Shown: in pieces, positions 1-6,893 of the stretch | How positions within the stretch are numbered: the stretch's first letter is position 1 | How the letters are laid out: each line of letters opens with the position of its first letter | DNA from: JBQTIM01 sp052388135 | Lineage (GTDB): Bacteria > Elusimicrobiota > Elusimicrobia > FEN-1173 | Direction of reading: 5' to 3' | NCBI GenBank assembly: GCA_052388135.1 | Contig: JBQTIM010000153.1 | Coordinates: forward strand, 1 to 13,221 | DNA length: 13,221 nucleotides | The notes under the pieces: generated by a model | The model's database searches: none | Told to the model about the DNA's origin: nothing | The model's input: the letters and a program-made list of their open reading frames with translations, nothing else | Program-made: the position numbers and the translations under genes

Positions 1-213
1 CCGGAGGACTTTGATCAGCATTCCGCCCAGGATCCCGGCCAATGCAGCTTCCGTCACGTACACCGGAAGCCCCGCAATTTCAGCGTGGATATGGGCGGCC
101 GACCGATCGCCCAGCAAATTCCAAACCAGTATGGCCGTCAGCCCTATGAACGGCGAGAATAAGCCGACCAGAAAGAGGGCGGACACAAGGATGCCCGCGA
201 GCATGTGGGGCAT
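1..213 (-). CDS. Membrane protein, 3' end beyond window; possible O-antigen polymerase/ligase
   Basis: Starting at ATG 213 there are 71 codons without a stop to the left edge. The translation begins MPHMLAGILVSALFLVGLF, runs through a Ser-Pro-Phe-Ile-Gly turn and a second hydrophobic stretch (TAILVWNLLG), and reaches a third after a short polar loop (AALAGILGGMLIKVL). This is the pattern of the first helices of a polytopic inner-membrane protein. The start forms TAATG with the GT2 stop, a strong sign of a real coupled gene. A second ATG three codons in (204) is possible. Polymerase (Wzy) or O-antigen ligase proteins often have this kind of N-terminus and would fit the cluster, but 71 residues do not allow a firm family call. 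Confidence 0.7.
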   Translation of the reverse strand, partial: MPHMLAGILVSALFLVGLFSPFIGLTAILVWNLLGDRSAAHIHAEIAGLPVYVTEAALAGILGGMLIKVLR

Positions 214-215
214 TA
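211..215 (-). promoter_or_regulatory. TAATG stop-start junction (translational coupling)
   Basis: The TAA stop of the DPM1-like GT2 gene (215-213) shares one base with the ATG (213-211) of the downstream membrane protein. Such junctions typically allow the same ribosomes to reinitiate, linking output of the two proteins. Confidence 0.7.
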
Positions 216-974
216 TCCGACCCGGCCTCGCCGAGGCGCGGACAGAGCGCCTTTCAACCGGAAGCAAAGGATGATGTAACGAAATATGGTCCGAAATACA
301 CGCATCTTGCTTTCACCCTCTTTTAAATCATACCGCAGAACAAGGGGAACCTCCGCAACCGCCCCCCGCGGCAACATTCGGGTCAACTTGATGAGAATTT
401 CAACCATGCAGGCGAATCCTCTTTCTTCGACAAGCCTGCCGCCGTAATTTTTAAGCCCCTCCTTAAGAACCATGCCCGTATAAAGGCGGTAGCCGCATGT
501 GTAATCGCTCACGCCATCCACGGGAAAGAAAAGCCTCAGGACAGCGCCGGCGCCCCGACTCAGGAACTTTCGATGAAAAGCCAGACCCACTTCCTTCCCC
601 TCGCCGGCAAAGCGAGAGGCGATCACGATCGAAAAACCCTCGGTGCTTTTCCCGACCATGGCTGGGATGAGCGAAGGGTCGTGCGTGTTGTCGGCGTCCA
701 TGACCACAACCATATCGTGGTCGTTCAGCCGCGTCGCGAGCGCGGCGAAACCGGTCTCCATAGCGGCGCCCAGACCTTTGTTCTCGCCGTGCCGAATGAT
801 CTCCAGCGGCATCTGTCTCGACCACTCCTCAACGACGCGCGCCGTCCCGTCTGCGCTTCCGTCGTCCACAATCAACACCTTGTGGTCCGAGCCCGCCAAT
901 GTCCGCCGGATGCCGCCCAGGAGTGGCGGCAAACTTTTCTCTTCGTTATAACAGGGCAGCAGAACGTAAAGCAT
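213..974 (-). CDS. GT2 polyprenyl-phosphate sugar synthase, DPM1-like
   Basis: A 253-residue GT-A enzyme with the dolichyl-phosphate mannose synthase layout: LLPCYNEE near the start, VDDGSADGT at 36-44, the metal/nucleotide-binding DAD at 93-95 in MDADNTHDP, ASRFAGEG at 119-126, CGYRLY at 160-165 and the basic ESKMR segment at 221-225. It lacks the extra C-terminal membrane helices found in GtrB-like relatives, so it should be a membrane-associated cytoplasmic enzyme like compact DPM1. Likely reaction: transfer of a hexose from a nucleotide sugar to polyprenyl phosphate. That product is the donor type used by the GT-C protein two genes upstream. The ATG at 974 has a strong AAAGGAA site 4 bases upstream, inside the preceding gene. 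The stop and the next start share a base (TAATG). Mannose versus glucose or another sugar cannot be settled by eye. Confidence 0.9.
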   Translation of the reverse strand: MLYVLLPCYNEEKSLPPLLGGIRRTLAGSDHKVLIVDDGSADGTARVVEEWSRQMPLEIIRHGENKGLGAAMETGFAALATRLNDHDMVVVMDADNTHDPSLIPAMVGKSTEGFSIVIASRFAGEGKEVGLAFHRKFLSRGAGAVLRLFFPVDGVSDYTCGYRLYTGMVLKEGLKNYGGRLVEERGFACMVEILIKLTRMLPRGAVAEVPLVLRYDLKEGESKMRVFRTIFRYIILCFRLKGALSAPRRGRVG

Positions 975-2121
975 CGCTTCCTTTCCCCGTTGAGGAACTC
1001 AGCAACCCTTTGTAGAGGGACTCGTGCCCTCGGACCATGTCCGCAAGATCATAACCGCGCGCAACCGTCTCAAAGCCCCGGTCCGCCAAACCTTGCGCAA
1101 AAACCGAATCGGACAACAGGCGCTCCACGGCCCCCGCAAAGCTATCCGGTTCGCCCGGGCGGACCAAGAGCCCGTTCTCCCCGTCCCGGATGAACTCGCG
1201 ATGCGCCCCGATGTCCGTGGCCACCACCGGGCGACGCAGGGCCATCCCTTCAAGAAGCACGTTGGGGCAGCCCTCATAAAGACTCGTCGAAACGATCACG
1301 TCCGCCGCCGCCATGAGATCGGGCACGTCGCTCCGTGCGCCAAGGAGCCGTATGCGTCCAGCCGCTCCTGGCAATTCAGCGATCATCTTTTCCAAGGAGG
1401 CCCTGGCCTTGCCCTCTCCTGCGATCAAGAATGCCCAATCGCGATGCCCTTCCAGGAGACGGCCGGCCATTCGCACGAAATCAGGATGGCCCTTTTGCTC
1501 CGTCAAACGGCCGACCGAGAGAATCATCTTCGCTCCCGACTCAATGCCAAGGGACAGGCGCATCTCTTCCGCCGGCCGTCTTTCCCCTGACAGCCGCGTT
1601 CGGTCGAGGCCGTTCCGGATAACGCGCACCTTCTCCCCGCCGACCCCGAACATTGAGGCAATGACTTCTTTGCCGCAGCTTGAATTGCTCAGGACCACGT
1701 CGCTGAGGCGCCGAAACACCAAGCGATCGGCCCAGCGGAATAGGAACCGCGGCGGCGGATAACCGACGTTGCGTGAGGAAACAATGACATGGGGAACGTC
1801 CGCGGCCCTCGCCGAGACGGCCCCCCAGAAGTTGGCCACCGGAAGGAGGGCATGGACGATACGGAAGCGCTCCCGACGGATAAAGCGAACGAGCCGGGGA
1901 ATGTGCCACAAATTGTAGCAATGGCTCAACCCCAAGTAAACGACACGGCAGGGGAGGCGCGCGCCCGGTTCATCGAGATAACCCTTCTCATGCTTCAAGA
2001 CCAGAAGAGTGACATCAAAAACGTTCCGATCGATGTTATTGCACAAATAAAGCACTTGACGCTCGGTGCCGCCGTAACCCATGGTGGGCATGATGATCAA
2101 CAATCGAATTCTCTCAGACAT
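946..2121 (-). CDS. GT4-family glycosyltransferase (3)
   Basis: A 391-residue GT-B enzyme. The acceptor domain begins with MPTMGYGGTERQ (11-22), a loop common in GT4 enzymes of capsule and O-antigen loci. The donor domain has VIRNGLD (167-173), VGRLTEQKG (203-211) and the EX7E pair E283 and E291 in EGCPNVLLE, followed by RPVVATDIGAHREF. A retaining transfer from a nucleotide sugar onto a lipid-linked glycan is the likely reaction. About 20 residues at the C-terminus (Ser/Gly-rich, from about 375) lie beyond the conserved fold. The ATG sits 30 bases after the preceding stop, the largest gap in the window, and has no convincing Shine-Dalgarno site. Its 3' end overlaps the GT2 gene by 29 bases. 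Confidence 0.93.
   Translation of the reverse strand: MSERIRLLIIMPTMGYGGTERQVLYLCNNIDRNVFDVTLLVLKHEKGYLDEPGARLPCRVVYLGLSHCYNLWHIPRLVRFIRRERFRIVHALLPVANFWGAVSARAADVPHVIVSSRNVGYPPPRFLFRWADRLVFRRLSDVVLSNSSCGKEVIASMFGVGGEKVRVIRNGLDRTRLSGERRPAEEMRLSLGIESGAKMILSVGRLTEQKGHPDFVRMAGRLLEGHRDWAFLIAGEGKARASLEKMIAELPGAAGRIRLLGARSDVPDLMAAADVIVSTSLYEGCPNVLLEGMALRRPVVATDIGAHREFIRDGENGLLVRPGEPDSFAGAVERLLSDSVFAQGLADRGFETVARGYDLADMVRGHESLYKGLLSSSTGKGSDALRSAALL
975..988 (-). promoter_or_regulatory. Shine-Dalgarno site of the GT2 gene
   Basis: Read on the minus strand this is GGGGAAAGGAAGCG directly before ATG 974. AGGA ends 4 bases before the start. It lies in the 3' end of the upstream GT4 gene and fixes the start in the 29-base overlap. 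Confidence 0.7.
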
Positions 2122-2151
2122 ATCGGCCCGGAAGTAATTCCAAGGGCAGGC

Positions 2152-3612
2152 TCATTGGGACGGGAACCGCCCGGCCGCCCACTTTGACCACAGCCCCTGG
2201 GCCGCCAGCGCGGCCAAAAGAAAAAACACCGGCATAACGGGAAGGCGATAGCGCCCGGCGGATACCGGGTTGCAGACAGCCGCGAAATAAGCCACAAAAA
2301 GGAGCAGGGCCGCCAGCGTCCATCGATCAACGGAATTGCGCAGAAGAAAAAACATTCCGCCGAACGCCAGAATATAAACGGCCGCAAGATAAAATTTCAT
2401 AAAGAACCCCAGCCCCACCACCGCCTTGTACCCGCGGCTCCACATGACCCGGAATGTTTGCGAGAAGCGCGCGTGATGGACGGCGGGAAACTCCTCAAGG
2501 CGCAGGCGTATCAGTCGGTCTCTCGTCGCTCGGCTGAAAAGAAAATCGGGATGGGGAGTGCCCAAAAGCCAAACCGGAGTCCGCCTAAGCAGGACCATGG
2601 CATAGTCCAAGGGCGATGCGAAAATAAGTTTCCTGCCCACCATGCCGAAATACTGATCCTGAGCTCCGATATCGAGACGTTGCATGGCCGGAGTCATATA
2701 GAGATCCATAAGCTTCCTTTTCGCCGTGGAATAATCGATCCCTTCCTGGTACGCCACCAGATGGTTGGCGTTCCAGAAAAGCATGTGCTGCCCTTCCATG
2801 GTCACGAATTTCAAATAACCGACCTGATCAAGGTTTCTGACGGTCCAGCCTCCGATGAAGACGGCCTGAATGGCCATGAAAAGGCCCAACTTGCCAAGGC
2901 CGGCCGTCCAGGCCGCTCCTCTCAAACGCACAAGAAAGCCGCCCAGGAAAACGGCCAGAGGGGCCCAGAGAAGGTAGACCACAGGTTTGGTCAGCGCCCC
3001 AACGCCCAGGAACAAGGAACTGAGCGCGATGTTCCGATAGGAAGCCTTATCGCGGAGAAAGAGCATCAGAAAATAGAGCGACAACGTGGTGAGAAAAGCC
3101 AGAGGCACGTCCGGAAAATCCAGTTCATGGACGAAAAAAACCGCATTGAGATCGAGCGCGGCCAGCGATGCGGCCAGGCAACCGGCGCGATAGCTGAAAA
3201 ACAGGCCGATCCGATAGGTCAGCCAGACGGTTCCCACGCCCAATATGGCAAAGACGACGCGCATCAGACGGTCCGCGGCCTGTCCGGTTCCAACGATTCG
3301 GAAGAGAGCGACATACATGTAGGGATAGACGGGCGTCCGGTAAGCCGTGGGAAGCAGGTTCCCTTTTAAGTCGGTCTCACCAACGGAGAACGCGCCGCGT
3401 TCATACACATTCTTTGCCACATCGTAATAGGAGGTGTCGAAAGACCGGGCGATGTCCGGAAAGTTTCGGACGATGTGGACACCCACGACGACGTTAAGTG
3501 CCGCGGAAAATATCATGACAGCTGCGATGTGCGGCCTCCGCCTCAACCGAAGCGCCACCCAGCCGGCCAACGACGATGCAGGATGCATGTTCCTCTTTTC
3601 AGCGACAGACAC
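2152..3612 (-). CDS. GT-C membrane glycosyltransferase, PMT/ArnT-like (PMT_2 family)
   Basis: A 486-residue polytopic membrane protein with about ten hydrophobic segments. After the first membrane helix (about 30-49), a periplasmic loop carries FDTSYYDVAKNV (58-69); Asp 59 is placed where GT-C enzymes have their catalytic acid. RTPVYPYMYVALF (92-104) and the C-terminal NPVSAGRYRLPVMPVFF block are typical of PMT_2/ArnT-like proteins, which transfer a sugar from polyprenyl-phosphate to a glycan, lipid or protein on the outer face of the inner membrane. The block also encodes a DPM1-like synthase that could make this donor. The start is uncertain: GTG 3612 lies 2 bases after the upstream stop without a Shine-Dalgarno site, while ATG 3588 (codon 9) has GAGG only 3 bases before it. 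Hydrophobicity does not discriminate between them. The acceptor cannot be told. Confidence 0.87.
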   Translation of the reverse strand: MSVAEKRNMHPASSLAGWVALRLRRRPHIAAVMIFSAALNVVVGVHIVRNFPDIARSFDTSYYDVAKNVYERGAFSVGETDLKGNLLPTAYRTPVYPYMYVALFRIVGTGQAADRLMRVVFAILGVGTVWLTYRIGLFFSYRAGCLAASLAALDLNAVFFVHELDFPDVPLAFLTTLSLYFLMLFLRDKASYRNIALSSLFLGVGALTKPVVYLLWAPLAVFLGGFLVRLRGAAWTAGLGKLGLFMAIQAVFIGGWTVRNLDQVGYLKFVTMEGQHMLFWNANHLVAYQEGIDYSTAKRKLMDLYMTPAMQRLDIGAQDQYFGMVGRKLIFASPLDYAMVLLRRTPVWLLGTPHPDFLFSRATRDRLIRLRLEEFPAVHHARFSQTFRVMWSRGYKAVVGLGFFMKFYLAAVYILAFGGMFFLLRNSVDRWTLAALLLFVAYFAAVCNPVSAGRYRLPVMPVFFLLAALAAQGLWSKWAAGRFPSQ

Positions 3613-3614
3613 GT

Positions 3615-4790
3615 TCAGTCGCGCACCAATCGACGATAAACATCTTTATAGCCCTGCGCCACGGAATTCCAATCATACTTTTCGCTTTCCCGCAACGCGT
3701 TTTCATGCAGCCGGCCCCGCAAGTCGGTGTCCGATAATAAGCGGACGATGCTTTCCACCATTCCAGCGACGTCGTCGACGTTCGACTTCAGTCCCGTGCG
3801 TTCCTGGCTCACGAGCTCGTCCACTCCTGGAGCGTTGGTCGTAACAACGGGAAGACCGGCCGCCATGGCTTCCACGACCACAATCCCGAATGTCTCGATG
3901 CGAGTGGGAAAAACAAAAACATCAGCCGCCCGATAAGCCTCGATCAAGTCCTCCGCGGGAAATTCCAAGGCGGCGTTTCCCAGAGCGGATGGCTCATGGA
4001 TGACCAGGAACCGCTCCACACCCTTTGCCGAAACCGCCGGCTGCAATTCCCGAGCGCCCGCCCCTGCCAGAAGCCATTTAAAATCCGTCCTTTTTTCCGC
4101 CAGGCCGGCGATGAGCCTGGGCAGCAGATCGAAACCCTTTTTAGCGTGGCAGCGTCCCACCGTTAGAATTAAGCTGTCCCTGTCCCCGACCTTCCACCGA
4201 GCTCGGGCCTTCGAGCGATCCAAGGGTTTCCGGAAGCGAGCCAGGTCCACTCCATTGGGAATACGATGGATGCGGGCGGCGTCCACTCCCAGAGACAACA
4301 ACTCCTGTTCAACCTCTCCTGAGATGGCCACCGCGGCATCGAATCGGGGATAAGATCGCTCCACCTGCCGGTTCACTCGCGCGTCCAAGCGCCGGCCATA
4401 ACCGATAAGTGGCCGCCTCTGTATGTCGTCCCCCGTGCATCGCAGGACCGCCGGAATACCCTGCCCATTGAAGAAATCCACGGCGGCCGAACCCAATGGA
4501 TACCCAGGCGTTACCTGCCACAGATCGAACCTATGCCGATCCTGAATCGAACGAAGCTGAAGACGCAAGAGAAACCGGCCCAGGGCTCCCAGGCAAGTGA
4601 GAAGGCGGACGGTCAAGGGCCAAAGCGGTATGACGTCGTATGCGTAGCCCGGGTTTTTCCTGTATTTGAACGGAGCGACCACCGCCACCCGGGCGCCGGC
4701 CTTCACGTGGCGCTCAGCGATGTTGTGCAGACACACCTGCGCCCCTCCAGGCGTGGGCAAATAAACCGAAACCAAGTGGGCGATTCTCAC
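3615..4790 (-). CDS. GT4-family glycosyltransferase (2)
   Basis: A 391-residue GT-B enzyme. The N-terminal domain opens with the GT4 acceptor-side loop YLPTPGGAQ at 10-18. The donor domain shows IPNGVD at 177-182, VGRCHAKKG at 211-219 and EX7E residues E299 and E307 in ETFGIVVVE, followed by AMAAGLPVV. Length and motif spacing are normal for GT4, implying a retaining transferase that uses a nucleotide sugar at the cytoplasmic face. The start is GTG, only 3 bases after the preceding TAA and without a visible Shine-Dalgarno site, so translation probably depends on reinitiation from the upstream gene. The GT-C gene follows with a 2-base gap. It is not a close copy of the other GT4 proteins: its motif residues differ at most variable positions. 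The donor sugar is unknown. Confidence 0.93.
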   Translation of the reverse strand: MRIAHLVSVYLPTPGGAQVCLHNIAERHVKAGARVAVVAPFKYRKNPGYAYDVIPLWPLTVRLLTCLGALGRFLLRLQLRSIQDRHRFDLWQVTPGYPLGSAAVDFFNGQGIPAVLRCTGDDIQRRPLIGYGRRLDARVNRQVERSYPRFDAAVAISGEVEQELLSLGVDAARIHRIPNGVDLARFRKPLDRSKARARWKVGDRDSLILTVGRCHAKKGFDLLPRLIAGLAEKRTDFKWLLAGAGARELQPAVSAKGVERFLVIHEPSALGNAALEFPAEDLIEAYRAADVFVFPTRIETFGIVVVEAMAAGLPVVTTNAPGVDELVSQERTGLKSNVDDVAGMVESIVRLLSDTDLRGRLHENALRESEKYDWNSVAQGYKDVYRRLVRD

Positions 4791-4793
4791 AAA

Positions 4794-5903
4794 TTAAAGC
4801 GCGCGGAGAATGGCCGCCACTCTTTCCGAAAAGAGGCCGCGGCCTAGGGAAGAGAGGTATTCGCCGTAGGCCGTCTGTCCTCGAGCGGCCATCCGGCGGG
4901 TCTCATCCGGATCATCCAGGAGACGGGTTATCTTCTCATCAAAATCGCTGAAATCCCACTTATAGGCGACGTAAGTGTCCCCGTTAGAGAAAAGATCCGG
5001 CCAAGTCTCCAAATGGGACATATCAGGCTTCAGAAGAAGCGCGCCGGCAGCCAAGATATCCCAATCCCTCCAACAAATCTCCCCCCATCCGAAAGGCGAA
5101 ACGGCCACGCGCGCGTTGCGCAACTCTCGGTGGTAAGCCGCCTTATCCACCTTCGACGTGTCGATCCCCCGGTCTCTCAGCCTCCGCGCGGTCTCCAATC
5201 GCTGGAAGAGAACGCTGGCCCGGCCATGTCCGGTGGAAATCCGGCAACTTATCGGCAGGGAGCGGACAGCGCCCGGGTCCGCGAACGACACCGGCCCCCT
5301 CTTGAGCGGCAGGGGCAGTCGCCGGATTCCACTCGGACGCATCCGATAGATCGCCTTGTAAAAATGGTAATAAAATCCGTGATCGAAATAGTTCCGGGAC
5401 CAGCCGCAGCCCAAAGCGGAGTTCCAGGAAATTCGGATTTTCGCGGCCTCCTCGGCAGGCAGTGGAGCGGGTTTGTAGGATTCATCCGCGTCCCGCACAC
5501 CTCGCTCCCGGTGGTAATAGTCCGAATAGACACGCCCGCCGTAAAACGGCCGGGCGTAAAGCGTCCGGTCCTTCAGCACTTGGGTCTTGCAATAGGCCTT
5601 AACGCAAGGCAAAATTTCGAACTGGGTCGTCCCGGTACCGTCTGTGGTGTCGAACCAAGCCACGCGGGCGCCACGCCGCGACAATCCACTCAGGAAGGAC
5701 TTCACTTCGTCCAGACGTTCGCGGTAGACGCTCCGGAAATATTTGCTGTTCACGAAAACCGCGTCGCATCGGGCCAAGTTCTCGTCCGCAGCGTAAACAA
5801 GGTTTAGGTCGATGCCGCATTCCCGCAGGCCGCGGCGCACCGTCTGCAACGGAAAGTTAAAAACGGCCAGGTCGTCTATTGTGGTAAGGACGTTGACCTT
5901 CAA
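4794..5903 (-). CDS. GT1-like (Glyco_trans_1_2 / CgeB-type) glycosyltransferase, probable TTG start
   Basis: I propose a 369-residue protein starting at TTG 5903. The frame stays open upstream to 6056, but that extension lies inside the end of the FkbM gene and reads like out-of-frame sequence, whereas protein-like sequence (KVNVLTTIDD) begins right after the TTG. An ATG at 5978 is the main alternative. The C-terminal half has the donor-domain block SPFGWGEICWRDWDILAAG at 269-287, then LLKPDMSHLETWPDLF and a TYVAYKWDFSD segment. This resembles glycosyltransferase-1-like and exostosin-like proteins of surface-glycan loci. The first 260 residues are poorly recognisable and rich in Tyr, Arg and Trp. 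It probably adds a sugar to the same lipid-linked glycan. Three bases separate its stop from the next GTG start. The fold call is moderate, the exact activity weak. Confidence 0.78.
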   Translation of the reverse strand: MKVNVLTTIDDLAVFNFPLQTVRRGLRECGIDLNLVYAADENLARCDAVFVNSKYFRSVYRERLDEVKSFLSGLSRRGARVAWFDTTDGTGTTQFEILPCVKAYCKTQVLKDRTLYARPFYGGRVYSDYYHRERGVRDADESYKPAPLPAEEAAKIRISWNSALGCGWSRNYFDHGFYYHFYKAIYRMRPSGIRRLPLPLKRGPVSFADPGAVRSLPISCRISTGHGRASVLFQRLETARRLRDRGIDTSKVDKAAYHRELRNARVAVSPFGWGEICWRDWDILAAGALLLKPDMSHLETWPDLFSNGDTYVAYKWDFSDFDEKITRLLDDPDETRRMAARGQTAYGEYLSSLGRGLFSERVAAILRAL

Positions 5904-5910
5904 ACGCTGA

Positions 5911-6870
5911 TCAGTCTCTCGGCGCCAGAAGTACGGCCCGCACGCCGCCGAGGTTGCAGATGATTTCGATGGCGTCATCGTCCCGCATGTCGTTGTAGAG
6001 TCCCCGCAGGACCCCGTCCGTCCGGAGGACCAAGTCCGCCTTATAACCCCGGTCATGCCAACGCACGTTGTCCTCGTTGGAAATCAGCGTTTTCACGCCG
6101 TATCCTTTTTCAAACAAGCTCCTTAACGGGCCGGCGATGTCGTGCCTTTCCGGGTGATACCGGCTCCGATGCGTTTCAAAAAGTATTTTCGGGGCGAAGC
6201 GCGGCGGATCGATGACCTTCAGAAGCCCGGTCAACACTTCCACCTCGGCGCCTTCAATGTCCATTCGAATGATGTGGATCGGCCCCTTGTCCTTCACAAA
6301 CTCGGCGATGTCCCGCGTTTCCACGAGAATGTAGTCGTCCTTCATGTAGCTCAATCTCTGGCCTGTGGCGTAATCTTTGTTGTAAAAGGAGCCCAGGTTG
6401 GAGTGGGCCGAAATATAAAATTTTTCCGTTTTGTTCTCGTTGGAGATGGCGAGGTGGTGGGTCTGAATGATAGACCCGTAACCGTTGAGGTCTACATTTT
6501 CTCGAAGCAATTCGTAGTTGCGCGGAACCGGCTCCACCGCGTAAACACGGCCTCCGGGCCCCACCCGCCCAGCCTCGAGGAGAGCATAATACCCGATGTT
6601 CGCCCCGACGTCCAGGACCGTATCGCCGCGCTTCAACTCCCGCAAAAGCACATGCACTTGGTCCTTTTCGCGCAAAATGCCCTTGGCCAAGGTCGTGGAA
6701 ATCCCCGGATCGTCCAGATCGAGACGCATGCGATAATCGTAGACGGACTTCGTCATAACGGGGGCCCGCAAAACATGCCGATGCCAGAACCAGGCCGAGT
6801 AACCTCCCGCCCGCTTTAAAAACTCCTGGAACCCATGCTTCTTGATGGACTGCGCAACCTTGGTGATCAT
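5911..6870 (-). CDS. FkbM-family SAM-dependent methyltransferase (B)
   Basis: A 319-residue protein with textbook FkbM motifs: TVLDVGANIGYYAL at 84-97, VEP at 112-114, and RMDIEGAE at 202-209. The roughly 80-residue N-terminal lead-in and a C-terminal extension after about residue 230 make it longer than FkbM protein A. The likely activity is SAM-dependent O-methylation of a sugar in the cytosol. The ATG follows the exporter stop by 23 bases and has GGAAAGGA with AGGA 10 bases upstream, so the start is well supported. Only 7 bases separate its TGA from the proposed TTG start of the next gene. The family is firm; the acceptor is unknown. The different N-termini and motif I of the two FkbM proteins argue against recent duplication. 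Confidence 0.92.
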   Translation of the reverse strand: MITKVAQSIKKHGFQEFLKRAGGYSAWFWHRHVLRAPVMTKSVYDYRMRLDLDDPGISTTLAKGILREKDQVHVLLRELKRGDTVLDVGANIGYYALLEAGRVGPGGRVYAVEPVPRNYELLRENVDLNGYGSIIQTHHLAISNENKTEKFYISAHSNLGSFYNKDYATGQRLSYMKDDYILVETRDIAEFVKDKGPIHIIRMDIEGAEVEVLTGLLKVIDPPRFAPKILFETHRSRYHPERHDIAGPLRSLFEKGYGVKTLISNEDNVRWHDRGYKADLVLRTDGVLRGLYNDMRDDDAIEIICNLGGVRAVLLAPRD

Positions 6871-6888
6871 CGCTTGTTATTCCTTTCC
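6871..6888 (-). promoter_or_regulatory. Shine-Dalgarno site of FkbM methyltransferase B
   Basis: On the minus strand, GGAAAGGA lies in the short gap after the ABC exporter, with AGGA 10 bases before ATG 6870. The same AAAGGA core precedes two other genes in the block. Confidence 0.65.
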
Positions 6889-6893
6889 ACGTT

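Noticed and set aside
11..274. An 87-codon plus-strand frame at the left edge
   Set aside because: It lies opposite the truncated membrane gene, whose hydrophobic translation and TAATG junction are much more convincing.
2122..2151. The 30-base gap before the third GT4 gene as a promoter or terminator
   Set aside because: It has no hairpin followed by a T run and is too short for a full -35/-10 promoter with leader; nothing there argues for a transcription boundary.
2458..3369. A 303-codon plus-strand frame opposite the GT-C gene
   Set aside because: It has the same codon register as the GT-C gene and a low-complexity, charged translation rich in Gln, Lys, His and Arg; explained by sense-strand codon choice.
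5904..6056. N-terminal extension of the GT1-like gene to ATG 6056
   Set aside because: The added 51 residues (Thr/Ser/Gly-rich, no structure) come from the +1/-1 frame of the FkbM gene end; recognisable protein sequence starts only after TTG 5903.
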